A DNA stretch of 64,000 nucleotides from Bacillus_AD sp047238185. GTDB lineage: Bacteria; Bacillota; Bacilli; Bacillales; DSM-1321. The stretch is from positions 3,100,001 through 3,164,000 of the forward strand of contig NZ_JBDFMI010000001.1 in assembly GCF_047238185.1 (NCBI RefSeq), written 5' to 3'. Within the stretch, counting starts at the first letter, position 1. Every line of letters begins with the position of its first letter. Position numbers and translations under genes: made by a program. Of the stretch, positions 7,050 to 15,669 are shown one piece after another. The notes under the pieces are model-generated. The model saw only the letters and a program-made list of their open reading frames with translations. It did not search any database and had not been told where the DNA came from.

Positions 7050-7925
7050 TTATTCATAGATTACATCCGCATCCGGAGGTAACTGCCTCACTCTTTCAAG
7101 ATAGGCTGAAACATTCTGGTCTTCTTCCGAATTGTAATCAAACCCTAGAGAGTCTGCTACACGAATGGCCGTCTTACGGAATAGGGAGACACTAGAAAAT
7201 AATGAATTCCAAACCGCTTCATAGTTTCCTCCTGCATAAGTGGCCATCAATTGTTCCCATTCTTTATCCGTTATATATTGCTTCAAATATTTGCTGTTTT
7301 TGCCTGTGCTAACCGCAAAGCCAGTCTCAATGCCCACTTGCCAATCAAGCATTTTCAAAAGCATCTGCCGGCAACTTCCATTTAGATGATCCTGGGCGTA
7401 TAAAATTTCTTTTCTCCATAAACCTTTTACGACATAGGTAGATACCCACCAAAATTCGTTGCAGCAATCTGCAAAGTGGGCTTCAGAAGGCTTCGCTATC
7501 CAATAATCTTGATCGGTAGGATTTGAAAGCGTGGGCATATCCCCATCTTTGTCCAATACTATCTTCGTTAGGGAATCTTCCTTGCAATAAGCCCCTTTCT
7601 CTTCAACCGGAGCAAGCATAAGATCAATTCTGTTTCCATCTTTAAATAGCATCAGGTAAGTGAACCTTCCTCCAAGTTCCGGAGGGAACAAAGACATATC
7701 CTCGGGTGTCTGCAAAATGATCCGTTCACCGAATACATCGATCCATTCCGGATTTTGCAAGAATGAATCCAGCTCACTCACCAGATAGACGATATCGTAA
7801 TCCTGAAAGATATCTCGCGGAGCTTTCCTATTTACCCTCGATCCATTCATTCCTACTGCCCGTATCCTTTCATCCTTTTCGGCAACACGTACTATTAAAT
7901 CCATCATTTCCTGTTTTGTGCGCAT
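7050..7925 (-). CDS. aadK: Aminoglycoside 6-adenylyltransferase (AadK-like)
   Basis: Nucleotidyltransferase of the chromosomal AadK type, which adenylylates streptomycin at the 6 position. The N-terminal catalytic motif is present: GMNGSRVNR, then DIFQDYDIVYLV (GS...DxD, the metal-binding aspartates). A helical C-terminal domain follows with the family segments FWWVSTYVVKGLWRKE and MLLKMLDWQVG. The 291-aa length fits (AadK is 284 aa). I chose the ATG at 7925, seven bases after GGAGG; the ATG at 7943 precedes that site. It is monocistronic with its own terminator, as expected of an intrinsic resistance gene. Whether it gives resistance here is inferred from the family. Confidence 0.85.
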   Translation of the reverse strand: MRTKQEMMDLIVRVAEKDERIRAVGMNGSRVNRKAPRDIFQDYDIVYLVSELDSFLQNPEWIDVFGERIILQTPEDMSLFPPELGGRFTYLMLFKDGNRIDLMLAPVEEKGAYCKEDSLTKIVLDKDGDMPTLSNPTDQDYWIAKPSEAHFADCCNEFWWVSTYVVKGLWRKEILYAQDHLNGSCRQMLLKMLDWQVGIETGFAVSTGKNSKYLKQYITDKEWEQLMATYAGGNYEAVWNSLFSSVSLFRKTAIRVADSLGFDYNSEEDQNVSAYLERVRQLPPDADVIYE

Positions 7926-8091
7926 ATCCATTCCTCCAATCATTAGCTTGCATTTCTAGCTCATAATAATAAAGCCATGAATATAACCGTAGATTCTTGA
8001 ACTACTGGTCGAAAAAAGGAATAAGCATACTTAATGCCCCCATCTTAGCACTTAGGTGAGCATTCATTTATAGAAAAAAGAGAAACAATCG

Positions 8092-8355
8092 TTACAAATA
8101 CAAGATGCTATTCTCTTCTTCTTTTAATCTGATCACTATTTTCGCTGATAATTGTTCAGGCTTTTTGCCATAAGATGATTGGATTTCCTTGAACAATTCT
8201 TTTACTACTAGTTCCACGTCCGCTAAAGATGCTTCTTTTGAAAAGCTTTTGGTCCTTGCCATTTCCAACCCTTTAAAAGAATCCTCATAACCTTCAATCT
8301 TATCCTCGCCGAAGGCCTTCAATTCAAATTCAATTCTCATTTCATCAGTCATCAT
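8092..8355 (-). CDS. Small hypothetical protein (87 aa)
   Basis: Acidic/basic mixed soluble protein (MRIEFELKAFGED..., ending KIVIRLKEEENSILYL) with predicted beta-alpha-beta character. GAGGG lies 3 and 6 bases before two adjacent ATGs, at 8355 and 8352; the second has better spacing. I do not recognise the family. It lies alone between the aadK-like gene and the divergent membrane protein gene. Confidence 0.6.
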   Translation of the reverse strand: MMTDEMRIEFELKAFGEDKIEGYEDSFKGLEMARTKSFSKEASLADVELVVKELFKEIQSSYGKKPEQLSAKIVIRLKEEENSILYL

Positions 8356-8531
8356 TTACCCTCTGTTACAAATTAATATTGGCTTGTTGCTATAAAGAAA
8401 AAGTCATTCTTTTTATATTTTTCAGTCTCGCTATTAATCTGAGTTCTTATGGTACTATCATAGATATCCAAATAGATAATAGAAGAAAGATATTATAGGA
8501 ATAATCATACACTAGGAAGGAAAAACACTGA

Positions 8532-8927
8532 ATGAATAAAAGACTATGGAAATACCTTCATTTTTCCATACTTCCCTTAGCGCTGGCCAGTATTGCGATC
8601 ATCGCATTCATTATATATACCGATTGGGATTCTTTATTTCCTGTCGTCCTCGGATGTATAGTTATTATCTTTCTGGCGTTTATTTACGTGCCCATTCTCA
8701 TTATTTTCCGCCTCAGGCATTTATCGCGCCAGAATATCCGAAAAAGAATTCTTATCGCTATAGCCGTATTTGTTCTCTACAACATAGTCACATGGACAAT
8801 ATACTACTTCAAAGAACCGGCAGAAATTGATTTAATGGCAGACCTTATTAAAAACGGTATTTTAGCTATGACTATGGCGTTCTTCGACCTTTTCTTCTTT
8901 AAGAAAGGATTTGATGAAAACGAATGA
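8532..8927 (+). CDS. Hypothetical membrane protein, four helices (131 aa)
   Basis: Four predicted transmembrane segments (about residues 12-29, 36-59, 71-90 and 104-123) joined by short loops, with Arg/Lys-rich cytoplasmic loops such as FRLRHLSRQNIRKR. AGGAAGG lies about 11 bases before the ATG. Family not recognised. It converges on the 8948-9490 gene with only 20 bases between the stops, so neither has a separate hairpin terminator there. Confidence 0.65.
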   Translation: MNKRLWKYLHFSILPLALASIAIIAFIIYTDWDSLFPVVLGCIVIIFLAFIYVPILIIFRLRHLSRQNIRKRILIAIAVFVLYNIVTWTIYYFKEPAEIDLMADLIKNGILAMTMAFFDLFFFKKGFDENE

Positions 8928-8947
8928 TACTATTACAGGTAGCGACA

Positions 8948-9490
8948 CTAAGATTCACCTTTTTTCTCTTGGCGGGCTGAATTCAATCTTTGCCCTGCCA
9001 TCTCCCAAGTTCCGCTGGCCAATAGGCATGCTCCAAAAATAGCAAGGAATAATCCAGGCGAAACTACCTTCATAAATGATAAACCAAGCATGAGCGTACC
9101 AACTAAAATATACTGGCTTGTGACATGAATGCGGTAGGAGTTCCTGCTTTCATTCCATGAACGGAAATATCCCTGAAGGAAACCTAAAATGATTTGAGAA
9201 ACAAGTGCCATATACGGCAGCCACTCTATGGAAAACGAATAAATCCCCAATAGAAGATAGATGAATCCCATCCCCATATACACCCATTTCATAGCATGGC
9301 TTCCCTTTTCCTTTCTGGTTTGTTGCATGCGGTATCCCCAAGCTGCAGAAAAAGAGAAGACAGCAAATAACCATGCAAATAATGTATAGCTAAAGGAAAC
9401 CTCCTTCAGCCAAATGGTATAGTAAGGAAAGATGACAACTTGGCCGACAGTGACGATCAATGGGATGTATTCGATGTTTCTGTTTTTCAA
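8948..9490 (-). CDS. Membrane protein co-transcribed with the FAD oxidoreductase
   Basis: About six predicted transmembrane helices over 180 aa, with a charged C-terminus (QRLNSARQEKKGES). Its ATG overlaps the stop of the upstream oxidoreductase gene by four bases, so the two are translationally coupled and probably work together, for example as a membrane platform or electron acceptor for the enzyme. That role is inferred from position only; no cofactor motif (His pair, Cys pair) is obvious. Family not recognised. Confidence 0.65.
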   Translation of the reverse strand: MKNRNIEYIPLIVTVGQVVIFPYYTIWLKEVSFSYTLFAWLFAVFSFSAAWGYRMQQTRKEKGSHAMKWVYMGMGFIYLLLGIYSFSIEWLPYMALVSQIILGFLQGYFRSWNESRNSYRIHVTSQYILVGTLMLGLSFMKVVSPGLFLAIFGACLLASGTWEMAGQRLNSARQEKKGES

Positions 9491-10968
9491 TTCGCCACCT
9501 TCTTTTTTAGGTAGTTTTGATAAAAGAGATTAACAAACACTTCATTCGGATCCTTTTTATTTTTTATTTGCCGGAATGCCTGCCAGTCAGGATACGCTTT
9601 TTTGAATTGCTCCTTTGTCTGGTAAGGATAGTATGGCAAATAATAGGTGCCTCCATAATCCAGCGTAACATCTGTCCACTTGCGGATCATCCGCTTCGCA
9701 TGGAGAATTTCACCATCACTTAATCCATGCTGCAGCAGTACGACCAATCCAAGCATATCTTCCCTCGCATAAGGAAGGCTGGTCAATGTATCCTTCCCTG
9801 CATATCGGACTGTAATATTATGAATCTTAAAATCGTCGTTTTGATCATTTTGCGGAAGCTCTTTTTTCAAAGCCTCCAGATACGGTGTGAATTGATTGAT
9901 AGGAACAAAAAATTCCTGTAGGACCTCTACTCTTCCAGGCTTTGTAAACTCCATGAAAGTAGATTCAGAGCGCATAGCATTATTCCGGGTTATGGACTTG
10001 CCATTGATCGACCTCATATACAGTTTCTGGCTTGCCCAAAATAAATCCTCCCATTTTCCGCCTCTCCTCCCAAGGTCGAGCGCCAGCTTGCTTGCTCTTA
10101 TACCTTGTTCTCCTTTTAAAGGAGTTGTTCGATCCTTCTTGCCTGTTTTTACATAATCGACCGCATACATTTCATCCAAGAATGTATGCGGAGCTACGCT
10201 GATTCTTGCATAATGCATGGCAACATCAGGGTCATCCAAAATATGGCGGAAATACGCTGCATAATCCTTTGCCTCGACCCTTTTTGTATGCATGGTATAT
10301 CTTTCGTTATCTGTCAAATCCAGGGTTACATCCAGAATGACACCGAATAAACCATAACCCCCTAGCACATACCGAAGCCACTCTTTATCCTGATAGGACA
10401 CTTTCTTTATTTCACCTGTAGGCGTCAATAAGGTTATTTCCCTAACCGTGCTTGCCATTGGCCCAAAACGGATATCTCTTCCATGGGCGTTCACCGATAG
10501 TGAACCTCCGACCGTAAAAATCGATTGCGATTGTGTCACTTTTAAGGCCAAACCGTATGGGGCAATCGCCTTTTGTACATCTTCCCAAGTTGCCCCGCTC
10601 TCGACCACGACTGTCTTTTTTTCCTTATTCACTTCGAGCACCCGATTCATTCCGGCCATATCCAAAACAATTCCATTTTTATAATAGGTGTGGCCCCCTT
10701 GGGAATGCTGGTGCCCTGCAATGGATACGTGCTGCTGGTCTTTATTGGCGGTTTTGATGATACGCTGGATCTCGTATCGGTTATTGACCTTCTCTACCCG
10801 TTGGATCCGTTCAGGCAGCAGACCTGTATAATCTGTTGCTAGACCGCCTTGGTTAAATCCATACTTCCTCTTTTCAACAGGTATATTCCATACGATCATC
10901 ACAGCAAGCGCTGCCACTAAGCTGCCTATGAACCACGGTTTATGGAACAAACTGTTCTTTTTCCCCAT
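9487..10968 (-). CDS. FAD-binding oxidoreductase, membrane-anchored (PCMH/VAO type)
   Basis: Flavoprotein of the vanillyl-alcohol-oxidase superfamily, related to sugar-lactone and alditol oxidases. One N-terminal membrane helix (about residues 13-29, WFIGSLVAALAVMIVW) is followed by the FAD-binding PCMH domain (about 50-230), including HVSIAGHQHSQGG, where the histidine may carry covalent FAD, SGATWEDVQKAI and TVGGSLSVNAHGRD. A substrate-binding domain with an aromatic C-terminus follows. I favour the ATG at 10968; in-frame GTGs at 10977 and 10983 are possible, and AAGGAG sits in front of them. Couples with the membrane protein gene downstream. Substrate unknown. Confidence 0.82.
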   Translation of the reverse strand: MGKKNSLFHKPWFIGSLVAALAVMIVWNIPVEKRKYGFNQGGLATDYTGLLPERIQRVEKVNNRYEIQRIIKTANKDQQHVSIAGHQHSQGGHTYYKNGIVLDMAGMNRVLEVNKEKKTVVVESGATWEDVQKAIAPYGLALKVTQSQSIFTVGGSLSVNAHGRDIRFGPMASTVREITLLTPTGEIKKVSYQDKEWLRYVLGGYGLFGVILDVTLDLTDNERYTMHTKRVEAKDYAAYFRHILDDPDVAMHYARISVAPHTFLDEMYAVDYVKTGKKDRTTPLKGEQGIRASKLALDLGRRGGKWEDLFWASQKLYMRSINGKSITRNNAMRSESTFMEFTKPGRVEVLQEFFVPINQFTPYLEALKKELPQNDQNDDFKIHNITVRYAGKDTLTSLPYAREDMLGLVVLLQHGLSDGEILHAKRMIRKWTDVTLDYGGTYYLPYYPYQTKEQFKKAYPDWQAFRQIKNKKDPNEVFVNLFYQNYLKKKVAN

Positions 10969-11270
10969 ATTATCCACCCGCACTCCTTCGTTCCAATATT
11001 AGGAATATACCATACTATCTTTTTCTTGTTTATAGATTTCAAGAAAAATTATGCATTGTCTGGCAAGATAACGGATAGGCCAGCAGACGGATACGTTTTA
11101 TTTATCTTTTTGTCCGCGTTCTGGACATCCCTTTCTTTTTTGCAACTCATCAATCATGAATCTATTTTCCGCCTTAACAATAACTTCTCTGCTACCATTC
11201 CAAAACTAAAAAACGATCCTCCATGAAAAAGGATCGCTTTCACTGTTATAAAGAAAATAATGATTTACTT
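10969..11270. other. Intergenic region between the FAD oxidoreductase and SMI1/KNR4 genes
   Basis: Holds the oxidoreductase leader and, at its far end, the terminator of the SMI1/KNR4 gene. I see no further gene with a credible ribosome binding site. Confidence 0.5.
11207..11237 (-). terminator. Terminator after the SMI1/KNR4 gene
   Basis: Minus strand: CGATCC / GGATCG stem around an 11-base loop, then TTTTTT. Confidence 0.75.
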
Positions 11271-11732
11271 TTACACATCATCTTCCCATATTGTCAGGCC
11301 ATTTAAAAATGAATCAAAATTAGAAGCAAGTTCAATAATCTGTTCATTGTCAACATCTATCCATATCACTGCCGGTTCTTCCTTTGTATTTCTGTAATCA
11401 AGCGCAACCCAGGAGTGCCCATTTCCAGAAAGCAGTACGATATCGTTAGGCAAACCCCATTCATCAATTAAATACGCACTCTCCAGTATACCGTTTTCCT
11501 CTCCTATCCCCATTAGATGATCAACCTCTATATGGTCATCCGCCCAAGAAGTCGGGACTGAAGTCGGGTAAGCATCGAATTTTATATATCCTCCATTTTG
11601 TTCCTTCAGAATATGTATGTATGACTGCGGCAGCTTAATATTCAGCTTTTCTTCTGCTTCTTTTACTAATTCCTCTGTCAGTGGTTCCAACTTATAATAC
11701 TCATTATCTTCCTGCCAAATACGATTCTTCAT
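11271..11732 (-). CDS. SMI1/KNR4-family protein
   Basis: 153 aa matching the SMI1/KNR4 (SUKH) fold: EELVKEAEEKLNIKLPQSY then ILKEQNGGY, the classic helix-loop with the N-G-G turn; a mid-section GLPNDIVLLSGNGHSWVALDY; and a C-terminal VIWIDVDNEQIIELASNFDSF. In bacteria such proteins are often immunity factors for polymorphic toxins, but many are solitary and of unknown role. No toxin gene is adjacent. Start chosen at the ATG at 11732, seven bases after AAGGGG; an earlier in-frame ATG at 11765 lacks a site. Own terminator. Confidence 0.85.
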   Translation of the reverse strand: MKNRIWQEDNEYYKLEPLTEELVKEAEEKLNIKLPQSYIHILKEQNGGYIKFDAYPTSVPTSWADDHIEVDHLMGIGEENGILESAYLIDEWGLPNDIVLLSGNGHSWVALDYRNTKEEPAVIWIDVDNEQIIELASNFDSFLNGLTIWEDDV

Positions 11733-11820
11733 TAAAACACCCCTTGCGAATGGAATCATATCCATTTATTCGTTTATTGTACCAATAGATATTTGTGAAA
11801 TTTCATCATTAAACTGTTTC

Positions 11821-11857
11821 TTTAAGTGAGGAGGCCGCTTCAGAATGCTCACTTAAA
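11821..11857. repeat. 10-bp inverted repeat
   Basis: TTTAAGTGAG and CTCACTTAAA are perfectly complementary with 17 bases between. It lies about 50 bases past the stop of the small membrane protein gene. It has no T tract; it could be a weak terminator or an operator. Confidence 0.5.
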
Positions 11858-11904
11858 GCGGAACGGGCGATATGAAAAATCAGAGAGTTGTCTGGACAAC
11901 ATAA

Positions 11905-12096
11905 CTACTCTTCATTATCCAAATCATGATCAAGAAAAGATGTTTTATCGTTGGTCACCTCAGATTGCTTTTCGATAAATTGACCGACCACAGATTTATT
12001 AATACCATCCTTAACTGCTGTTGAAATAACGATATACACTACTAGCAGACCTATTACCCAGAGAATAATTGAAAATACCAGCGAACCAATAACCAT
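11905..12096 (-). CDS. Small membrane protein (63 aa)
   Basis: One long transmembrane helix (about residues 5-27, SLVFSIILWVIGLLVVYIVIS) and an acidic cytoplasmic tail ending FLDHDLDNEE. GGGAGA lies about 8 bases before the ATG. Family not recognised. Isolated, with intergenic sequence on both sides. Confidence 0.6.
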   Translation of the reverse strand: MVIGSLVFSIILWVIGLLVVYIVISTAVKDGINKSVVGQFIEKQSEVTNDKTSFLDHDLDNEE

Positions 12097-12197
12097 CTAT
12101 CATTCTCCCTTCCCCTTTTAACAAGGATCTTCATAATACATTCAGTAATCTTCTACTAACCTATTCCAGTTCAGATAATATAGACTTTAATAAATAC

Positions 12198-12635
12198 TTA
12201 TTTCTGATAGTGTTCTAGCTCTTCTGCTGGATATGCATTTGTCCAATGGTATGGCTGCAATTCATTTAAGGTCGCAAATTTTAACAGATTGTCTGGATTC
12301 GTAATCCCCACTTTGACATCCGCACCCCAAAAACGTAATCTTTCTTGGCATACACCACAAGGCGAAAGAACCTTAAAAGGACTATTTTCATCATCTCGTA
12401 CAACACATAAACAATGAGTAACACGTACATTGTATTTATGTGCTTCACACATTGCTCCAACTTCAATACATAAATCAACACTCGAATTGGCTGTTTCAAT
12501 TGAAACACTAGTAAAATATTGGCCATCTTCTGAATGGATGATGGCGACACCTCCCCAGCCCTTTGGATAACGTTTAGGAATAAATTCAATAGCTCTGCGA
12601 TACATTTCCTCTTCTACCAATCTTCCCTGTTCCAT
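12198..12635 (-). CDS. Cytidine deaminase family protein
   Basis: 145-aa zinc-dependent deaminase fold. Zinc/catalytic motif C-I-E in SSVDLCIEVGAMCEAHK and the second zinc motif SPCGVCQERLRFWG are both present; the C-terminus LNELQPYHWTNAYP is typical of a Bacillus subgroup acting on nucleosides or modified nucleosides. I start it at the ATG at 12635 because GGAGG lies five bases ahead; an upstream in-frame ATG at 12689 has no site and would overlap the acetyltransferase gene. With that choice there is a 25-base gap to the preceding acetyltransferase, so the two likely form one transcript. It is not closely related to the blasticidin-type deaminase at 4737. Confidence 0.82.
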   Translation of the reverse strand: MEQGRLVEEEMYRRAIEFIPKRYPKGWGGVAIIHSEDGQYFTSVSIETANSSVDLCIEVGAMCEAHKYNVRVTHCLCVVRDDENSPFKVLSPCGVCQERLRFWGADVKVGITNPDNLLKFATLNELQPYHWTNAYPAEELEHYQK

Positions 12636-12660
12636 TTTGGCCTCCATTGTTTGCGCTGGG

Positions 12661-13206
12661 TTATTTCCATTCATGAGCCAATAGGCCATAAATAACGTGA
12701 TCTACATAATGGTCATACAACCACTCTGCTTGTCGTATTTTACCTTCTTCCTTAAAACCGAACCTTTCAGGAAGCGCTCTGCTTTTATTATTTTCCGTTG
12801 CGGCTCTAACTTCAATTCGATTTAGTTTAAGATCATTGAATCCATAATCGATTAAGGTTTTGAACGCTTTAGACATAATCCCTTTACCTTGGAACTGTTC
12901 GCCTAACCAATAACCCACAACACCCATATTATTTGCCTTATGAATGGCATTAAATCCAATTGTACCAGCAATTTTGCCATTATAGATAATAGCAAACGAT
13001 AATGGATACCCTCCATTATCGATCAGCTCATTACATCTTGATTGAATATTCTGTGCAGTATCTTCTACACTCTTAATATGTTCGAGCCAACCAAGCCACT
13101 TTTTTAAATGGGGTTTTGAATTAATCGTTAAATCATAAAACTCATTTGCGTCATCTTTATTGAACATCCTTAAAGAGACCTCATGATCAACCTTATGTAC
13201 TAACAT
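12661..13206 (-). CDS. GNAT acetyltransferase (RimJ/RimL type)
   Basis: 181 aa. GNAT fold with N-terminal substrate-side residues (LRMFNKDDANEFYDLTINSK), the acetyl-CoA loop VVGYWLGEQFQGKGIMSKAF (Q/R-x-x-G-x-G/A variant) and the C-terminal block LNRIEVRAATENNKSRALPE with RFGFKEEG. This pattern is that of ribosomal-protein N-acetyltransferases and related enzymes. Start at the ATG at 13206, about nine bases after AGAGG. Probably co-transcribed with the downstream cytidine deaminase. Substrate unknown. Confidence 0.85.
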   Translation of the reverse strand: MLVHKVDHEVSLRMFNKDDANEFYDLTINSKPHLKKWLGWLEHIKSVEDTAQNIQSRCNELIDNGGYPLSFAIIYNGKIAGTIGFNAIHKANNMGVVGYWLGEQFQGKGIMSKAFKTLIDYGFNDLKLNRIEVRAATENNKSRALPERFGFKEEGKIRQAEWLYDHYVDHVIYGLLAHEWK

Positions 13207-13609
13207 AATGCCATACCTCTTTCCATTATCCTGCAATCACGCATTGTTTTTACATAACATTACCATAAGTGTGATTATTCAACCAATTATTTTGTATGAA
13301 ATAACTCATACTCTTTAAGGATGACGATTGTTTTAGCTTACTTATGTATATCTTTCTTCTTAACTCACTATTTTTGACGCTTTTTCTTCTCTTTTTTCAT
13401 CATATACATATTATTATCGGCTTTTTTAATTAACTCTACTATTGAAACAAGTACTAGTCCAAAGATCAAGGCTGCCAAATAAGTAGTCTTTTTTTATTTT
13501 GCACCTCACAATACGCATGAGTTCAATTAAATATTTCAGATTAAATGTAATATAATTTTGACTTTTTGTAAAATTTATATTACATTCATGTTTATAAGGA
13601 GTTGATTTT
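13207..13609. other. Divergent intergenic region between the GNAT and XRE genes
   Basis: About 400 AT-rich bases. The right end carries the palindromic promoter of the XRE gene (13544-13586). The remainder shows no gene I can support. Confidence 0.5.
13544..13586 (+). promoter_or_regulatory. Promoter inside a 12-bp inverted repeat, probable XRE operator
   Basis: AATGTAATATAA (13544-13555) and TTATATTACATT (13575-13586) are perfect inverted repeats. Between and within them lie a -35 TTGACT (13558-13563) and, 17 bases on, a -10-like TACATT (13581-13586). A dimeric repressor binding the arms would occlude RNA polymerase, so autorepression by the downstream XRE protein is likely. Confidence 0.65.
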
Positions 13610-13840
13610 ATGGCTTTAAAAGAGACAGGAACTCTAAATAATCGTCTTTCAATTTTACGTGCAGAAACGAAATGGTCTCAGCAAGAAGTAGCTACCCAAC
13701 TAGGAGTTAGTCGACAAACAATTGTTTCATTAGAAAATAACCGTTACAATCCTTCACTTAGATTGGCTTTTGAAATATCAGAATTATTCGACAAAGATAT
13801 AAATGAAGTTTTTCAATACACAAAGGGGGATAAATTATGA
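13610..13840 (+). CDS. XRE-family transcriptional regulator (76 aa)
   Basis: Compact Cro/CI-type helix-turn-helix: RLSILRAETKWSQQEVATQL then GVSRQTIVSLENNRYNPSL, with a short C-terminal dimerisation tail (ELFDKDINEVFQYT). It belongs to the small YozG/YgzD-like group usually paired with a membrane protein. AAGGAG lies about 9 bases before the ATG. Its stop overlaps the next start by four bases, so the pair is translationally coupled. The promoter lies in a perfect inverted repeat, consistent with autorepression. Confidence 0.9.
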   Translation: MALKETGTLNNRLSILRAETKWSQQEVATQLGVSRQTIVSLENNRYNPSLRLAFEISELFDKDINEVFQYTKGDKL

Positions 13841-14124
13841 TGATATTAGGAGTTGGTTTAATACCCATCTTTCTCGTTTCACTTTATATTTTATTTAAAT
13901 TTAGCTGGGGAGAAGAGGGTAAAGATGAACGTGGTCAAAAAATATTAAATAAATCCTTTATGGTAGCAGCTCCTATTTTGCCAATAGGATGGTTACTTAT
14001 AGAGATGACTCTAAAATTTTATGATGTTTCATATAATTTTTATCGTGATGCAATGTGGATTCTGATATTATTTACTTTTATAACACAAGGAACAACGATT
14101 TATGTTTTTAAGCAGAAAATCTAA
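13837..14124 (+). CDS. Membrane protein coupled to the XRE regulator (95 aa)
   Basis: Three predicted transmembrane helices (about residues 3-21, 43-61 and 71-89) and a charged loop GEEGKDERGQKILNKSF between the first two, the pattern of DUF2178-like or DUF3796-like membrane partners of small XRE regulators. Overlaps the regulator's stop by four bases. It may sense a membrane state and modulate the regulator; that is inference from pairing. Confidence 0.75.
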   Translation: MMILGVGLIPIFLVSLYILFKFSWGEEGKDERGQKILNKSFMVAAPILPIGWLLIEMTLKFYDVSYNFYRDAMWILILFTFITQGTTIYVFKQKI

Positions 14125-14164
14125 TATAATCCAAATGAACTAACAGGTGTTTTATTTCAATATT

Positions 14165-14184
14165 GAGAGCTGTGATCAGCTCTC
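14165..14184 (+). terminator. Hairpin after the XRE operon
   Basis: GAGAGCTG-TGAT-CAGCTCTC, 8-bp perfect stem followed by CTGTTCTT, a weak T tract. Confidence 0.55.
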
Positions 14185-14247
14185 CTGTTCTTATGAAACT
14201 AATGTGGCAGTTTAATTTAAGAAGGAATTGCAAAAAACAAGAAAATA

Positions 14248-14271
14248 TTAGAGAATGTGCTTATTCTCTAA
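14248..14271. repeat. 9-bp hairpin
   Basis: TTAGAGAAT and ATTCTCTAA pair around a 6-base loop. It has no T tract and lies 160 bases before the 14435 gene. Role unclear. Confidence 0.4.
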
Positions 14272-14434
14272 CGGTTTCCTATTTTTAGGCTAATCCAATT
14301 ATAGTAAATTATTCCATAAAATAACAGCCTGTTTAGATTCAAATTTCTAGGTAATATGAGTGACGAAAAGATAATTAAATGAATATTAGGAATCGTGGTT
14401 TTAAGAATCATACTCACATTTGGGAGGAATTTTG

Positions 14435-15007
14435 ATGGATTATGTTTATCATATAGTGCCAAAAGAAATGAAGGGTGAGGTTCTTATTTCTCTTAATGAG
14501 ATAAAATGGATACATCCCGAACTTTATAAAACCTACTCAAAAAAGTATTTTAACCATCCAGAAAGGGCGAGCTTATTATTGAGAAGCATTCCCAAATTAA
14601 ATTGTTTATGGAATGATGTGATATTTTTATTACCTCTTCACCCCTACTATATCTATGAAGCTTTACATTCTCTAGGAGTAAGTATAAAAAAAGAGTTGCA
14701 CTTTTATAAAATACCAACGGAAAAATTGATGGAAAATAAAAATGCTATCTATTTCTATAATAAAAAAAATTATTATGGTCCATCTTCGGATATTCCTGAT
14801 GAAGAAGTTCAAATCATTGATATAAAATCATTTCAAGAATGTTCATCCTTACCATCCGACACTTTAGCATATTTCACAGAAGAACATAAAAAAGGTGTGA
14901 ACTTTGGGATGTTCGCATATATTCCTCATATTGTGAGTTTAGGAACTATTAATGTAAAAGGTGTTAATAAAGTTAACTGGAGTATTGAACCAGTTAACTT
15001 TAACTGA
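14435..15007 (+). CDS. Hypothetical protein (190 aa)
   Basis: Soluble protein rich in Tyr, Lys and Pro, beginning MDYVYHIVPKEMKGEVLISL, with mid-section FLLPLHPYYIYEALHSLG. It looks like a Bacillus group-specific protein of the kind seen near accessory genes; no catalytic motif is evident. I chose the ATG at 14435 because TGGGAGGAATTTTG precedes it. No signal peptide. Low GC compared with the flanks suggests an accessory gene. Confidence 0.6.
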   Translation: MDYVYHIVPKEMKGEVLISLNEIKWIHPELYKTYSKKYFNHPERASLLLRSIPKLNCLWNDVIFLLPLHPYYIYEALHSLGVSIKKELHFYKIPTEKLMENKNAIYFYNKKNYYGPSSDIPDEEVQIIDIKSFQECSSLPSDTLAYFTEEHKKGVNFGMFAYIPHIVSLGTINVKGVNKVNWSIEPVNFN

Positions 15008-15132
15008 ATTTCTTCCACTGTACGGCAATCCTTAGCCAATTCTTCTGCCATCCAGTTTCTTTTGCTTTGCATAAAAGATCTATTCTTTATCGGTGAAAAT
15101 TACAAATCAATCAAAACTTTTTACGTTCTCAT

Positions 15133-15669
15133 TTAGAAAGGCAAGTCATTTAGTTTAATTGGAGTTGATATGTTGCCTTCCCAATCCCTCCTAATGATTG
15201 CGTAGCAAATTGAATCAGAAACACTCCCGTCATCATTTTCCCAAGCACATCGTAAATAACCTTCTTTTATAAATCCGCATTTACTAAGCGTTTTCCTCAT
15301 AGCTATGTTGTCACTTCGAGTATATGCTTCTATCCGTATCTTCTTATCAGGTAATCCGAAAATATAATCAGTAATCCAACAAACGGCTTTTGTTCCGAAC
15401 CCTTTTCCTCTCACGCTATTATCTAAACGAATGTCAAATAAGGGAATAGTATCACTTATATCGTGAATAATAATCAACCCAATTTTTTTATTTGCATGTT
15501 CTATCCAAAAAGTCTCTTTGTCTTCTTGATACCAACCATTATTGAAACCTTTAATGATTTGTTCCTTTGTTTGTTGCGGGTTTGAATGGAACTCCCAAAA
15601 GTGATCCGTCATAAAAGTGACTAAATCTCCTAATTCATTTTCAAGTTTTTTGAAAGTAAGTTCGCTCAT
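15133..15669 (-). CDS. GNAT acetyltransferase
   Basis: 178 aa. The GNAT core is visible: WIEHANKKIGLIIIHDI (beta 2-4), acetyl-CoA loop DNSVRGKGFGTKAVCWITDY (R-G-K-G-F-G), then RIEAYTRSDNIAMRKTLSKC and GFIKEGYLR. AGAGGAGG lies before the ATG. Substrate unknown. It is transcribed in the same direction as, but separate from, the downstream accessory genes. Confidence 0.85.
   Translation of the reverse strand: MSELTFKKLENELGDLVTFMTDHFWEFHSNPQQTKEQIIKGFNNGWYQEDKETFWIEHANKKIGLIIIHDISDTIPLFDIRLDNSVRGKGFGTKAVCWITDYIFGLPDKKIRIEAYTRSDNIAMRKTLSKCGFIKEGYLRCAWENDDGSVSDSICYAIIRRDWEGNISTPIKLNDLPF

Noticed and set aside
11821..11857. Inverted repeat as a transposon end or attachment site
   Set aside because: Only 10 bp, single copy, no associated recombinase or direct repeats; more likely a weak terminator or operator.
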